The notes beneath the pieces were generated by a model. The model was given only the letters and a program-made list of their open reading frames with translations, had not been told where the DNA came from and made no database searches. The position numbers and the translations under genes were made by a program. From assembly GCF_003634585.1 (NCBI RefSeq), contig NZ_RBLG01000001.1:1116001-1180000 (forward strand): a DNA stretch of 64,000 nt. The letters are read 5' to 3'. Every line of letters starts with the position of its first letter. Within the stretch, counting starts at the first letter, position 1. Source of the stretch: Gillisia mitskevichiae (GTDB lineage: Bacteria > Bacteroidota > Bacteroidia > Flavobacteriales > Flavobacteriaceae). Positions 38,171 through 45,474 of the stretch are shown in pieces.

Positions 38171-38575
38171 ATGAAGTATTTCTGTAATGCAAGCTCAATT
38201 TCAAAAAAGAACGCTTCTCTAAAGATCAAAACATCCGAAATTAATTTTGGAACAACACCGGAAACTGCAGATACATTACCAAATCCAGCCGAATTGTTTT
38301 TAGGATCTTTTTCAGCATGTATTTTAAAAAATGTGGAACGCTTTTCTGGCTTAATGCATTTTGAATATTCAAAGGCAGAAATAATGGTTAAGGCTACCCG
38401 CCTAGAAAAACCTCCAAGGATGGACGAGATTAACTATGAATTAATGATTTATAGTAGTGACGACAATTTAAATATTGATTTACTACAAAAGAACATCGAA
38501 AAATTCGGGACTATATTTAATACAGTTAAGAGTAGCTGTACTGTTTCTGGACAGATCAAACAGATAATGGAGTAA
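38171..38575 (+). CDS. OsmC-family protein
   Basis: The 134-residue protein has the OsmC/Ohr layout. NPAELFLGSFSACILKNVERFS (about residues 37-58) carries the first conserved Cys, and KSSCTVSGQIKQI near the C-terminus carries the second. The two cysteines are the peroxidatic pair in OsmC and Ohr enzymes, which reduce organic hydroperoxides with a dithiol. The branch (OsmC, Ohr or YhfA-like) is not resolved. It is transcribed alone. A promoter was not identified in the AT-rich upstream stretch. Confidence 0.85.
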   Translation: MKYFCNASSISKKNASLKIKTSEINFGTTPETADTLPNPAELFLGSFSACILKNVERFSGLMHFEYSKAEIMVKATRLEKPPRMDEINYELMIYSSDDNLNIDLLQKNIEKFGTIFNTVKSSCTVSGQIKQIME

Positions 38576-38702
38576 ATTGGTAAATAGCTGAATTTGTATT
38601 TGCTGACATTAATAGTTTTCTTTTAAAAAAGTGGTGAATTAATCTAGGATAAAAAATTAATTAAACTTTCATTTATTCTTAAAGCTAAAATTTTTAAAAC
38701 TG

Positions 38703-39131
38703 ATGAAAGATTTACATGTAAAATCAAGCCCGGAAGTCATGTCTGTTTTTCGTGAATATCCAAACTCGGTTCGTCCACAAATGTTAGCTCTTCGGAAGAT
38801 GATCCTTGAAACCGCTGAAGGAATAGATGAAATAACTGAGATAGAAGAAACCCTAAAATGGAGTGAGCCAAGTTATATAACAAAATTTGGAAGTACCCTT
38901 AGAATAGATTGGAAACAGAAATCTCCAAATCAATATGCAATGTATTTCCAGTGTTCTACCCGATTGGTAGATACTTTCAAAATTATATTCAGATCTACTT
39001 TTCAATATGAGGGAAAAAGGGCGATTATCTTTCAAATACCTTATGAAATTCCTGAACACGAATTAAAATATTGCATTAAGGCCGCGTTGCTGTATCATAA
39101 AGTTAAGCACTTACCAACATTAGGGATTTGA
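38703..39131 (+). CDS. DUF1801 (YdhG-like) family protein
   Basis: The 142-residue protein shows the DUF1801 pattern. It has a helical N-terminal part with VRPQMLALRKMILETAE, then LKWSEPSYITKFGSTLRIDWK and NQYAMYFQCSTRLVDTFK. The fold of this family is known but the function is not. It has no signal peptide and should be a small cytoplasmic protein. It lies 127 bp after the OsmC gene on the same strand; co-transcription is possible but not shown. Confidence 0.85.
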   Translation: MKDLHVKSSPEVMSVFREYPNSVRPQMLALRKMILETAEGIDEITEIEETLKWSEPSYITKFGSTLRIDWKQKSPNQYAMYFQCSTRLVDTFKIIFRSTFQYEGKRAIIFQIPYEIPEHELKYCIKAALLYHKVKHLPTLGI

Positions 39132-39319
39132 GATAAAAGCGCTAGTAGGTCGATAAATATTTAATTATTAGAACGCATTTATTTATTCGCTATAAGAACA
39201 TGATCTTGGTTTTCTGAAATCGTTCTGTTTGATCTTGCTCAAATAGGATATGATTGGTTTTTTCTATAGGCTATAAGTTAACTCTACCTTAATTAAATAT
39301 AAGAACACATCAATTTCCT

Positions 39320-39355
39320 TATATTTGCATCGTGCACGATATAATTGTTCGTGAT
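39320..39355 (+). promoter_or_regulatory. Promoter and MarR-type operator of the doxX-marR-qor-SDR operon
   Basis: A TATATTTG -7 box (39320-39327) is followed immediately by ATCGTGCACGAT, a perfect 12-bp palindrome (39329-39340). A further TTCGTG half-site follows at 39348-39353, so that CACGAT-N7-TTCGTG forms a second dyad. The sites cover the transcription start, where a repressor such as the MarR protein of the operon would block transcription. A good -33 TTG was not seen. Confidence 0.65.
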
Positions 39356-39368
39356 AAATTGATATAAA

Positions 39369-39794
39369 ATGAGAGATGTAGTTAAAACCAGTATTACTCA
39401 AAATGTTTTTAGAATTCTGTTAGCAGTATTTATGATCTATGCAGGTTTCAGTCATCTTAGCTTTAATAGAATAGATTTTCAGGCACAGGTGCCAGATTGG
39501 GTGCCTATGAGCAAGGATTTAGTTGTGATCCTTTCAGGGATAGTGGAAATGGTCTTAGGTCTTGCCTTATTATTCTGGAAAGATCAACGTGTGAAAGTGG
39601 GATGGGGATTAGCTATATTTTTTATTCTAATATTTCCAGGTAATATTTCGCAGTATTTGGATGGAAAAGATGCTTTTGGAGCCTTAAATTCAGATAGAGC
39701 AAGACTCATCAGGCTTTTCTTCCAGCCGGTTCTAATCGCTTGGGTGCTATGGTCTACTGGCGCTTGGGAAGCTTGGAGAAATTCTAAAAAGTAA
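39369..39794 (+). CDS. DoxX-like membrane protein
   Basis: The 141-residue protein has four hydrophobic segments and the DoxX-like features VFRILLAVFMIYAGFSHLSF at the start and LFFQPVLIAWVLWSTG at the end. DoxX proteins are linked to quinone and thiol redox functions in membranes, but their reaction is not settled. It is the first gene of a four-gene operon and lies 5 bases before marR. The operator upstream and the oxidoreductases downstream point to a stress response to quinones, aldehydes or similar electrophiles. Confidence 0.88.
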   Translation: MRDVVKTSITQNVFRILLAVFMIYAGFSHLSFNRIDFQAQVPDWVPMSKDLVVILSGIVEMVLGLALLFWKDQRVKVGWGLAIFFILIFPGNISQYLDGKDAFGALNSDRARLIRLFFQPVLIAWVLWSTGAWEAWRNSKK

Positions 39795-39799
39795 GAACT

Positions 39800-40264
39800 A
39801 TGAAAGAGGAGGAACAATTAAAATTAGGGAACCAGATTTGTTTTCCAATATATTCGGTTTCTCGGTTAATTACCAAGGCCTATAAACCATATTTGGAGAA
39901 AATGGGGCTTACTTATCCACAATATTTGGTGCTTCTGGTTTTATGGGAGCATGGCAAATCATCTATAAATCAAATAGGGGAAAGACTACTTTTAAATACT
40001 AACACCCTTTCTCCCCTTATTAAACGGATGGAGAAAATGGATCTTTTAGAGCGCAAAAGATCTGTGCAGGACGAGCGTAGTGTTTTAATAGAATTAACTA
40101 AAAAAGGATTATCTTATAAAGCCGAGGCAGCTCCGGTCCCACAAAAACTTCTGAAATCGTTGCTTTCCGAAGAAGTGGAACTTACAGATGTTATGCTATT
40201 AAAGGATACTCTAGATAAATGGATAGCGATCTTGTCTGAAAAATCAGAAAATAGATCAGAATAA
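39800..40264 (+). CDS. MarR-family transcriptional regulator
   Basis: The 154-residue protein has the MarR winged helix. PQYLVLLVLWEHGKSSINQIGERLLLNTNTLSPLI is the helix-turn-helix (about 37-71) and RKRSVQDERSVLIELTKKG is the wing (about 79-97). N-terminal ICFPIYSVSRLI places a cysteine (Cys13) near the position used as the redox sensor in OhrR-type proteins, so oxidant sensing is plausible. It probably binds the CGTG-rich palindromes upstream of doxX and represses its own operon. Confidence 0.92.
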   Translation: MKEEEQLKLGNQICFPIYSVSRLITKAYKPYLEKMGLTYPQYLVLLVLWEHGKSSINQIGERLLLNTNTLSPLIKRMEKMDLLERKRSVQDERSVLIELTKKGLSYKAEAAPVPQKLLKSLLSEEVELTDVMLLKDTLDKWIAILSEKSENRSE

Positions 40265-40286
40265 TTAAAATTAAAAAAGAATTGAT

Positions 40287-41279
40287 ATGAAAGCATTACA
40301 AATAACAAAATACGGAGAGATCAAAGAGAGTCTAGCCATTCAAGAAATAGACAAACCAACATTTAGCGAGAAGGATATTTTAATAGCAGTGAAAGCAGCA
40401 TCTATAAATCCTATCGATTATAAATTGGTGGAAGGTAAATTAAATGATATGGTGCCATTAAAATTACCTGCTACAATAGGATATGATGTTAGTGGTGTGG
40501 TAGTAGAAAAAGGGGCAAAAGTCAGCAATTTTGAAATTGGAGATGAGGTTTATGCTAGAGTGCCACAGGAACAAATGGGTAGTGTAGCAGAGTTTGTAGC
40601 AGTTAAGAGCGAGCTAGTGGCATTAAAACCTGAAAATATAACTTTTGAACAAGCTTCTGGATTGCCATTAACAGGATTAACAGCAATGCAAGCCTTGGAA
40701 AGAGTTGGTATTAAAAAAAACGACAGAATTCTAATTCATGCTGGTTCTGGTGGGGTAGGTAGTTTTGCAATTCAATATGCAAAAGCAAAAGGCGCGATTG
40801 TATATACAACCACTAGTACTAAAAATGTAGACTGGGTTAAAGCATTGGGTGCAGATCGTGTAATTGATTATAAAACAGAAGATTATAAGGAAGTCGCTAA
40901 TAATTTAGATATAGTTTTCGACACTTTAGGAAACGATTATACTTTCGATGCTTTTGGAATTATAAAAGAGGGAGGAAGGGTAACTTCTATCGTTGGTCCC
41001 CCAGACGAAGAGACAGCTAAACAAATGGGAATAAAAGATTATAAGTTACCAGAAAAATTATCAAAACTAATCGAAGAAAAATCTGCTGTTTATAAACTAA
41101 CCTGGATGCAACCAAATGCGGAGCAATTGAATGAGATCAAAGCTATGGTTGAAGATGGAGCTATTAAACCAATTGTAGATCTAATTTATTCTTTTGAAGA
41201 CGGAATAGATGCCTATGAATATCTGGCTGAAGGAAAAGCCAAAGGAAAAGTAATAATAAGTATGGCTGATCTATTTTAA
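40287..41279 (+). CDS. Zinc-independent MDR-family NADP oxidoreductase (quinone oxidoreductase-like)
   Basis: The 330-residue protein has the medium-chain reductase layout. The N-terminal catalytic domain includes ASINPIDYKLVEG and IGYDVSGVVVEKG. The Rossmann domain has ILIHAGSGGVGSFAIQYAKA. The zinc-binding cysteines of alcohol dehydrogenases are missing, as in quinone oxidoreductases and alkenal reductases. It would reduce quinones or electrophilic carbonyl compounds with NADPH. It follows marR by 22 bp in the same operon. Confidence 0.93.
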   Translation: MKALQITKYGEIKESLAIQEIDKPTFSEKDILIAVKAASINPIDYKLVEGKLNDMVPLKLPATIGYDVSGVVVEKGAKVSNFEIGDEVYARVPQEQMGSVAEFVAVKSELVALKPENITFEQASGLPLTGLTAMQALERVGIKKNDRILIHAGSGGVGSFAIQYAKAKGAIVYTTTSTKNVDWVKALGADRVIDYKTEDYKEVANNLDIVFDTLGNDYTFDAFGIIKEGGRVTSIVGPPDEETAKQMGIKDYKLPEKLSKLIEEKSAVYKLTWMQPNAEQLNEIKAMVEDGAIKPIVDLIYSFEDGIDAYEYLAEGKAKGKVIISMADLF

Positions 41280-41316
41280 GACAGCCGACATAATTTATAA
41301 TAACAAAAAAATGATC

Positions 41317-41949
41317 ATGAAAAAAGAAAGAAATGTATTAGTTGCCGGTGCAAACGGGACTACAGGAAGAATCATTATAGATTTATTAAAAGAATCTACC
41401 AACTATAACCCTATAGCTATGGTTAGAAAACAGGAGCAAAAAGATCTTTTCGAAAAAGAAAATGTAGCAACTATAATGGCAGATTTGGAAGAAGATCTGA
41501 GCCATGCTGTAAAGAATGCCGACAAAGTGATTTTTGCCGCAGGATCTAAAGGCAAAAATGTAATAGGAGTAGATCAAGAGGGAGCGAAAAAGCTTACAGA
41601 TGCTGCTAAAAATGCTGGAGCCGGTAAATTTGTAATGTTAAGTTCTATGGGAGCAGATAATCCATCTGTGAGTGAGGAACTTAAAGATTATTTACAGGCA
41701 AAACAAAATGCCGATGATTATCTAAAAGCCAGCGGGTTAAATTATAGTATAGTTAGACCTGGTTCTTTGACAGATGAAGCTGGTACAGGTAAAATTCAGT
41801 TAGAGCCAAAGCTGGGAAAACAAGGTAATATCTCCCGTGCAGATGTAGCTAAAACTTTAGTTGAAGTTTTGGACGACGAGGTAAAGAAAAATCAAGTATT
41901 TGAAATTCTTACCGGAGAGACTGCAATTGCAACAGCAGTTCGTTCTTAA
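41317..41949 (+). CDS. NAD(P)-binding atypical SDR protein (NmrA/YwnB-like)
   Basis: From ATG 41317 the protein has 210 residues. VLVAGANGTTGRIIIDLL is the nucleotide-binding glycine motif typical of atypical short-chain dehydrogenases. FVMLSSMGAD and LNYSIVRPGSL are the later family blocks. The catalytic YxxxK motif is absent, so it may sense NAD(P) or act without the classical mechanism. A second ATG lies two codons upstream (41311) and cannot be excluded. It is the last gene of the MarR operon and is followed by a terminator. Confidence 0.9.
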   Translation: MKKERNVLVAGANGTTGRIIIDLLKESTNYNPIAMVRKQEQKDLFEKENVATIMADLEEDLSHAVKNADKVIFAAGSKGKNVIGVDQEGAKKLTDAAKNAGAGKFVMLSSMGADNPSVSEELKDYLQAKQNADDYLKASGLNYSIVRPGSLTDEAGTGKIQLEPKLGKQGNISRADVAKTLVEVLDDEVKKNQVFEILTGETAIATAVRS

Positions 41950-42000
41950 GCAATAATTATTTATGATTTAAGCTTCTATAAGAATTTTAATTCATGTATT

Positions 42001-42038
42001 AAAAGCTCACTATTTCTTACAGAGGTGGTGGGCTTTTT
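42001..42038 (+). terminator. Terminator of the MarR operon
   Basis: AAAAGCTCAC (42001-42010) pairs with GTGGGCTTTT (one T-G pair) at 42028-42037, then a short T run. It may also serve the convergent GNAT gene. Confidence 0.75.
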
Positions 42039-42042
42039 AAAT

Positions 42043-42594
42043 TTAATCTATCGTAAGGATATAATCTTCCCGAAGCATACCATATTCATAGCAATCTGAC
42101 CATCCCGATTTTAATGGTAAATGTTGCCTTTTAAGACCTTCTCTTTTCATCCCTGCTTTCTCTAAAACCTTAATAGAACCAATGTTTTCTGAAGCACATC
42201 CGGCTTCGATCCTATGCAGTTTTAATTTCTGAAATCCGAGAGATATCATCTCTTTTAGTGCCTCTGTTGCAAAACCTTGATTCCAGAATTCTGGAAGGAA
42301 TTTATACCAGATTTCTCCAATTTCATATTTCTTGTTGCCTAAATTCAAGGCGATCAATCCTATATTTTGATCATTCCACTTAATGCAAAAAGTAAATTTT
42401 CTGGTTTCTTCATTCTCATTTTCTAGAACCATCTCTTTCATAATTACTTCAGTGGCTTCCATACTTGCAGGAATCCCAAGGGTATTATAATAATCTACTT
42501 CCAGGTTGGAGTGTAAAGCATGTACAAATTGAATCTCTTCTTGACTTAAAGGAATTAAGGATAATCGTTTAGTAGATAATTTATATAAATTCAT
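42043..42594 (-). CDS. GNAT-family N-acetyltransferase (RimJ/RimL-like)
   Basis: The 183-residue protein begins with TKRLSLIPLSQEEIQFV, the N-terminal pattern of RimJ/RimL-type enzymes. It has IGEIWYKFLPEFWNQGFATEALKEMI for acetyl-CoA binding and RIEAGCASENIGSIKVLEKAGMKREG near the end. Such enzymes move an acetyl group from acetyl-CoA to an amine, for example a protein N-terminus or an antibiotic. The acceptor is unknown. It is a single-gene unit convergent to the MarR operon. Confidence 0.92.
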   Translation of the reverse strand: MNLYKLSTKRLSLIPLSQEEIQFVHALHSNLEVDYYNTLGIPASMEATEVIMKEMVLENENEETRKFTFCIKWNDQNIGLIALNLGNKKYEIGEIWYKFLPEFWNQGFATEALKEMISLGFQKLKLHRIEAGCASENIGSIKVLEKAGMKREGLKRQHLPLKSGWSDCYEYGMLREDYILTID

Positions 42595-42750
42595 AAGTAA
42601 AGCTAGTTTTTCTCACTGTAGAAAATTAAGGTTTATTCTAAAAATTGCAGGAGATAAAGCCTAAAATTGATGACTTAGAAGAACATTTTCCTTAAATATT
42701 AAATTCAAGTTATTTATATGATAGAATATTTAGGATAAGTAATAAATAAA

Positions 42751-42773
42751 AAAAACCGCTCAAAGGCGGTTTG
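42751..42773 (-). terminator. Terminator of the first small acidic lipoprotein gene
   Basis: AAACCGC (42753-42759) pairs with GCGGTTT (42766-42772). On the minus strand the stem is followed by a long T run. Confidence 0.85.
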
Positions 42774-42794
42774 TGATAATTTTGGGTAGAGATC

Positions 42795-43040
42795 TTAATT
42801 TAGATCATCTGCAGCTTCTTCGCCATTTACATCATCTGTATCGTGAACTTCTTCATCAATTTCCTTTACAACCTTGTCTGCACCGGCTTCAATTTTCTCT
42901 CCTGCTTTTTTAGCATTTGTCTCTATGTCTTCACCAATAGACTCTAAAGCATCTTGAGTTTTTTCTTGAGTTGTTTCTCGACAAGAGTAAATAGAGCTAG
43001 CAAAAGTTGCAGCAAATAAGAATAAAAATAATTTTTTCAT
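42795..43040 (-). CDS. Small acidic lipoprotein-like protein, twin copy 1
   Basis: The 81-residue protein has a signal peptide ending SIYSC with Cys20, close to a lipobox although Tyr at -2 is unusual. CRETTQEKTQDALES and a charged helical tail rich in Glu, Asp and Lys follow, finishing DVNGEEAADDLN. It closely resembles the neighbouring 84-residue protein in the signal peptide, in CRETT-x-EKT-x-DA and in the DDVNG tail, so the two arose by tandem duplication. The function is unknown. Each copy has its own terminator. Confidence 0.82.
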   Translation of the reverse strand: MKKLFLFLFAATFASSIYSCRETTQEKTQDALESIGEDIETNAKKAGEKIEAGADKVVKEIDEEVHDTDDVNGEEAADDLN

Positions 43041-43070
43041 AAGATTAAAATTTAATTAGTTAAACCAAAA

Positions 43071-43101
43071 AAAGCCATCTCAATAAGATTAAGATGGCTT
43101 T
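43071..43101 (-). terminator. Terminator between the twin lipoprotein genes
   Basis: AAAGCCATCT (43071-43080) pairs with AGATGGCTTT (43092-43101), and on the minus strand a run of T follows. Confidence 0.85.
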
Positions 43102-43123
43102 AGAAAATTATGAATGCAAAAGA

Positions 43124-43378
43124 CTACATATCGTCGTCACCATTTACATCATCAGTTCCGTTAACTTCTTCTTTCATTTCAGTTTCAGCATTGTCAGCAG
43201 CAGCTTCAATGTCATTTCCTACTTCATCCATGTCATCAGCAACATCATCTGCAGCATCTTCCATGTCGTCAGCAGCGTCTTCCATCGCGTCTTCTGTTTT
43301 TTCTTCTGTTGTTTCTCTACAAGAATAGATTGATAAAGAGAATACAGCAGCTAATAATAATAAAGATAATTTTTTCAT
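43124..43378 (-). CDS. Small acidic lipoprotein-like protein, twin copy 2
   Basis: The 84-residue protein shares the signal peptide and the CRETTEEKTEDAMED start with its twin, but the body is an alanine- and aspartate-rich repeat (variants of DAADDMEDAADD). It has almost no basic residues after the signal peptide, so it is extremely acidic. It probably forms an extended helix tethered to a membrane. Frames on the opposite strand here are shadows of this biased composition. No function is known. Confidence 0.8.
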   Translation of the reverse strand: MKKLSLLLLAAVFSLSIYSCRETTEEKTEDAMEDAADDMEDAADDVADDMDEVGNDIEAAADNAETEMKEEVNGTDDVNGDDDM

Positions 43379-43422
43379 CGTAAAAATGTTTAATTAGTTG
43401 AGCAGCAAATTTAAACTAATTT

Positions 43423-44205
43423 TTAATTTTGCCAAGTACTCTTTTCAGTTAAATATTTCCAATATCTTTTAGGTACATGTTGCAGGTGTAATTTCATGTT
43501 CTTTCTGGATTTTATATTAGTGCTCTCAAAATATTCTTGCCACAATTTCTGAAATTCTATTTCTGAAGTGCTGTAAATACTGGTGTTAGAGGAATTTAAA
43601 TGCTCGGTAGATTTAAAATTAATATTTATATAACTGCATTCCTGAAGGTTATAAAACAAACCAAAATTTCTTTTCAAATCATAAATTATCCACTTTTGAT
43701 CGGCATATCGGGTTTCAAAATGTTTTAAAATCACAGGTAAAACGTTAAAATCTGGTTCTATAGTAGCATAAAAAATGTCATCTTTGGTTAACTGAAATCT
43801 TACAAAAGCTTCCATTCGGTGTTTTTCTCTACTCACCTTTTTTGAGATCTGATTGATCTTTAAAATAATAGGATTCCCAAAGTCTTTACTGCTAAATTTT
43901 TCCTCTTTAAAAGCTAATTTTATGTATTGAAATAGTAGTAACTCTATACCTTCTAATTCACTTAAAAACGCAAAATATATGTGCCTGTAACTTTCACTAG
44001 GAATTTTTCTTTTTAAACCAGAGATCACCCTTTGCGCTTTTTCTAGGTCTGTGGTTATATTCATTGACTTTGCAAACATGTTCCCCTGTGAAGTAGCTTC
44101 AGTAAAAATACCATTCACATTTAATTTTTCTTCAAAAGCAGAAAAAACACAGGTAAGAAAGCCTTCATAGCTGCCATCATAAAATAATTGTGTGCCTGTT
44201 TTCAT
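43423..44205 (-). CDS. DUF4130 / TIGR03915-type DNA-metabolism protein
   Basis: The 260-residue protein matches the family described as a probable DNA-metabolism partner of a radical SAM protein. It starts with LFYDGSYEGFLTCVFSAFE. The DUF4130 core reads HRMEAFVRFQLTKDDIFYATIEPDFNVLPVI, then HFETRYADQKWIIYDLKRNFGLFY. In other bacteria this domain is sometimes fused to a uracil-DNA-glycosylase-like domain; none is attached here. Its ATG overlaps the stop codon of the radical SAM gene by 1 base (TAATG), so the two are coupled. It is the last gene of the dinB operon. Its biochemical role is unknown. Confidence 0.9.
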   Translation of the reverse strand: MKTGTQLFYDGSYEGFLTCVFSAFEEKLNVNGIFTEATSQGNMFAKSMNITTDLEKAQRVISGLKRKIPSESYRHIYFAFLSELEGIELLLFQYIKLAFKEEKFSSKDFGNPIILKINQISKKVSREKHRMEAFVRFQLTKDDIFYATIEPDFNVLPVILKHFETRYADQKWIIYDLKRNFGLFYNLQECSYININFKSTEHLNSSNTSIYSTSEIEFQKLWQEYFESTNIKSRKNMKLHLQHVPKRYWKYLTEKSTWQN

Positions 44206-45464
44206 TAATTAAAAAGACTTAATTGTGAGCTATAATCTTTTCTGAACTTACTAGTGGAGTTTTGAAGGATCAAACCTTTAATTTGGATGCTGGACAAATC
44301 TCGTTTTTCAAAACTATTAGAATCGCAGGTTATAAAGTAGCGTGCTCTGTTATATGCAATTCCAATTTTTTTAAGATGCTCCCAATTCAGTTTTCTATAT
44401 TTTCTTGCCTCAATTATTTTGTGAACAGATTTTAATCCGATTCCTGGTACTCTTGCAATGAGCAACTTATCGGCCCTGTTAATATCTAAAGGGAATATTT
44501 CTCTATTTCTTAAGGCCCAACTCAATTTAGGATCTATGTCTAGATCTAAGTTCTGATTTTCATTATTTAATAGTTCCCTAATGTCAAATCCATAAAATCT
44601 TAATAACCAATCTGTTTGATACAGTCTATTTTCGCGCAGCAAGGGCACTGGGCTTCCTAGTGCCGGTAGTCTGGAATCATTAGCTACTGGAATATATCCA
44701 GAATAATAGACTCTTTTCATCTTGTATTTTTTATAATAATAGGCGGCAGAGTACATTACATCTCTATCGCTTTCTCCAGTAGCGCCAACGATCATTTGGG
44801 TGCTCTGGCCGGCGGGAGCATATTTAGGCGTGCTTTTTATTATCTTCTTTTCACTTTGGTAGATCTGAATGCTGTTTTTTACAGCTTCCATTGGTTTTAT
44901 AAAGTCTTCATGCTTTTTATCTGGAGCCAATAGTTTTAATCCTGAAACTGTTGGAATTTCAATGTTCACAGAAAGTCTATCTGCGTACAATCCTGCTTCC
45001 TGCATAAGTTCATCACTTGCGCCAGGGATAGATTTTAAATGAATATATCCGTTAAAATTCTCTTCCAATCTTAGTTTTTTAGCTACTTGCACCAATCTTT
45101 CCATGGTAGTATCTGGGCTATTAAATATCCCAGAACTAAGAAATAAACCTTCAATGTAATTTCTGCGGTAAAAATTCATTGTGAGATCTACTACTTCCTG
45201 AACTTTAAATGCCGCTCGCTTTATATCATTGCTTTTCCTGGTTACACAATAAGCACAATCAAAAATGCAATGGTTCGTAAGTAGGATCTTTAATAAGGAT
45301 ACGCAACGCCCATCTTCTGTATAACTATGGCAAATCCCTACTCCATCACTATTCCCTAAACCTCCCTTATTGGCGCGTTTGCTCCCGCTGCTAGAACATG
45401 AAATATCATATTTAGCGGCGTCTGCCAGTATATTTAATTTTTCCTTAATTCTTTCAAAAGACAT
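44205..45464 (-). CDS. Radical SAM protein linked to DNA modification/repair (TIGR03916-type)
   Basis: The 419-residue protein has the CX3CX2C iron-sulfur motif at Cys66, Cys70 and Cys73 (HCIFDCAYC). A radical SAM barrel follows, then a C-terminal helix-hairpin-helix with IARVPGIGLKSVHKIIEARK, a DNA-binding motif. The last six residues are QLSLFN. QLSLF (414-418) is an ideal bacterial sliding-clamp motif and sits at the very end, as in proteins that dock on the clamp. The gene lies 10 bases after dnaE2 and overlaps the DUF4130 gene by 1 base. The reaction is unknown. The cluster suggests repair or modification of damaged DNA. Confidence 0.93.
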   Translation of the reverse strand: MSFERIKEKLNILADAAKYDISCSSSGSKRANKGGLGNSDGVGICHSYTEDGRCVSLLKILLTNHCIFDCAYCVTRKSNDIKRAAFKVQEVVDLTMNFYRRNYIEGLFLSSGIFNSPDTTMERLVQVAKKLRLEENFNGYIHLKSIPGASDELMQEAGLYADRLSVNIEIPTVSGLKLLAPDKKHEDFIKPMEAVKNSIQIYQSEKKIIKSTPKYAPAGQSTQMIVGATGESDRDVMYSAAYYYKKYKMKRVYYSGYIPVANDSRLPALGSPVPLLRENRLYQTDWLLRFYGFDIRELLNNENQNLDLDIDPKLSWALRNREIFPLDINRADKLLIARVPGIGLKSVHKIIEARKYRKLNWEHLKKIGIAYNRARYFITCDSNSFEKRDLSSIQIKGLILQNSTSKFRKDYSSQLSLFN

Positions 45465-45474
45465 AGTTGTTCTT

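Noticed and set aside
43094-43333. Ser/Phe-rich frames opposite the acidic lipoprotein gene
   Set aside because: They mirror the GAT/GAA-rich codons of the real gene, which has a signal peptide and a terminator.
38171-43378. Genomic island next to the tRNA genes
   Set aside because: I saw no integrase, direct repeat of the tRNA end, or change in base composition; the genes look like ordinary chromosomal ones.
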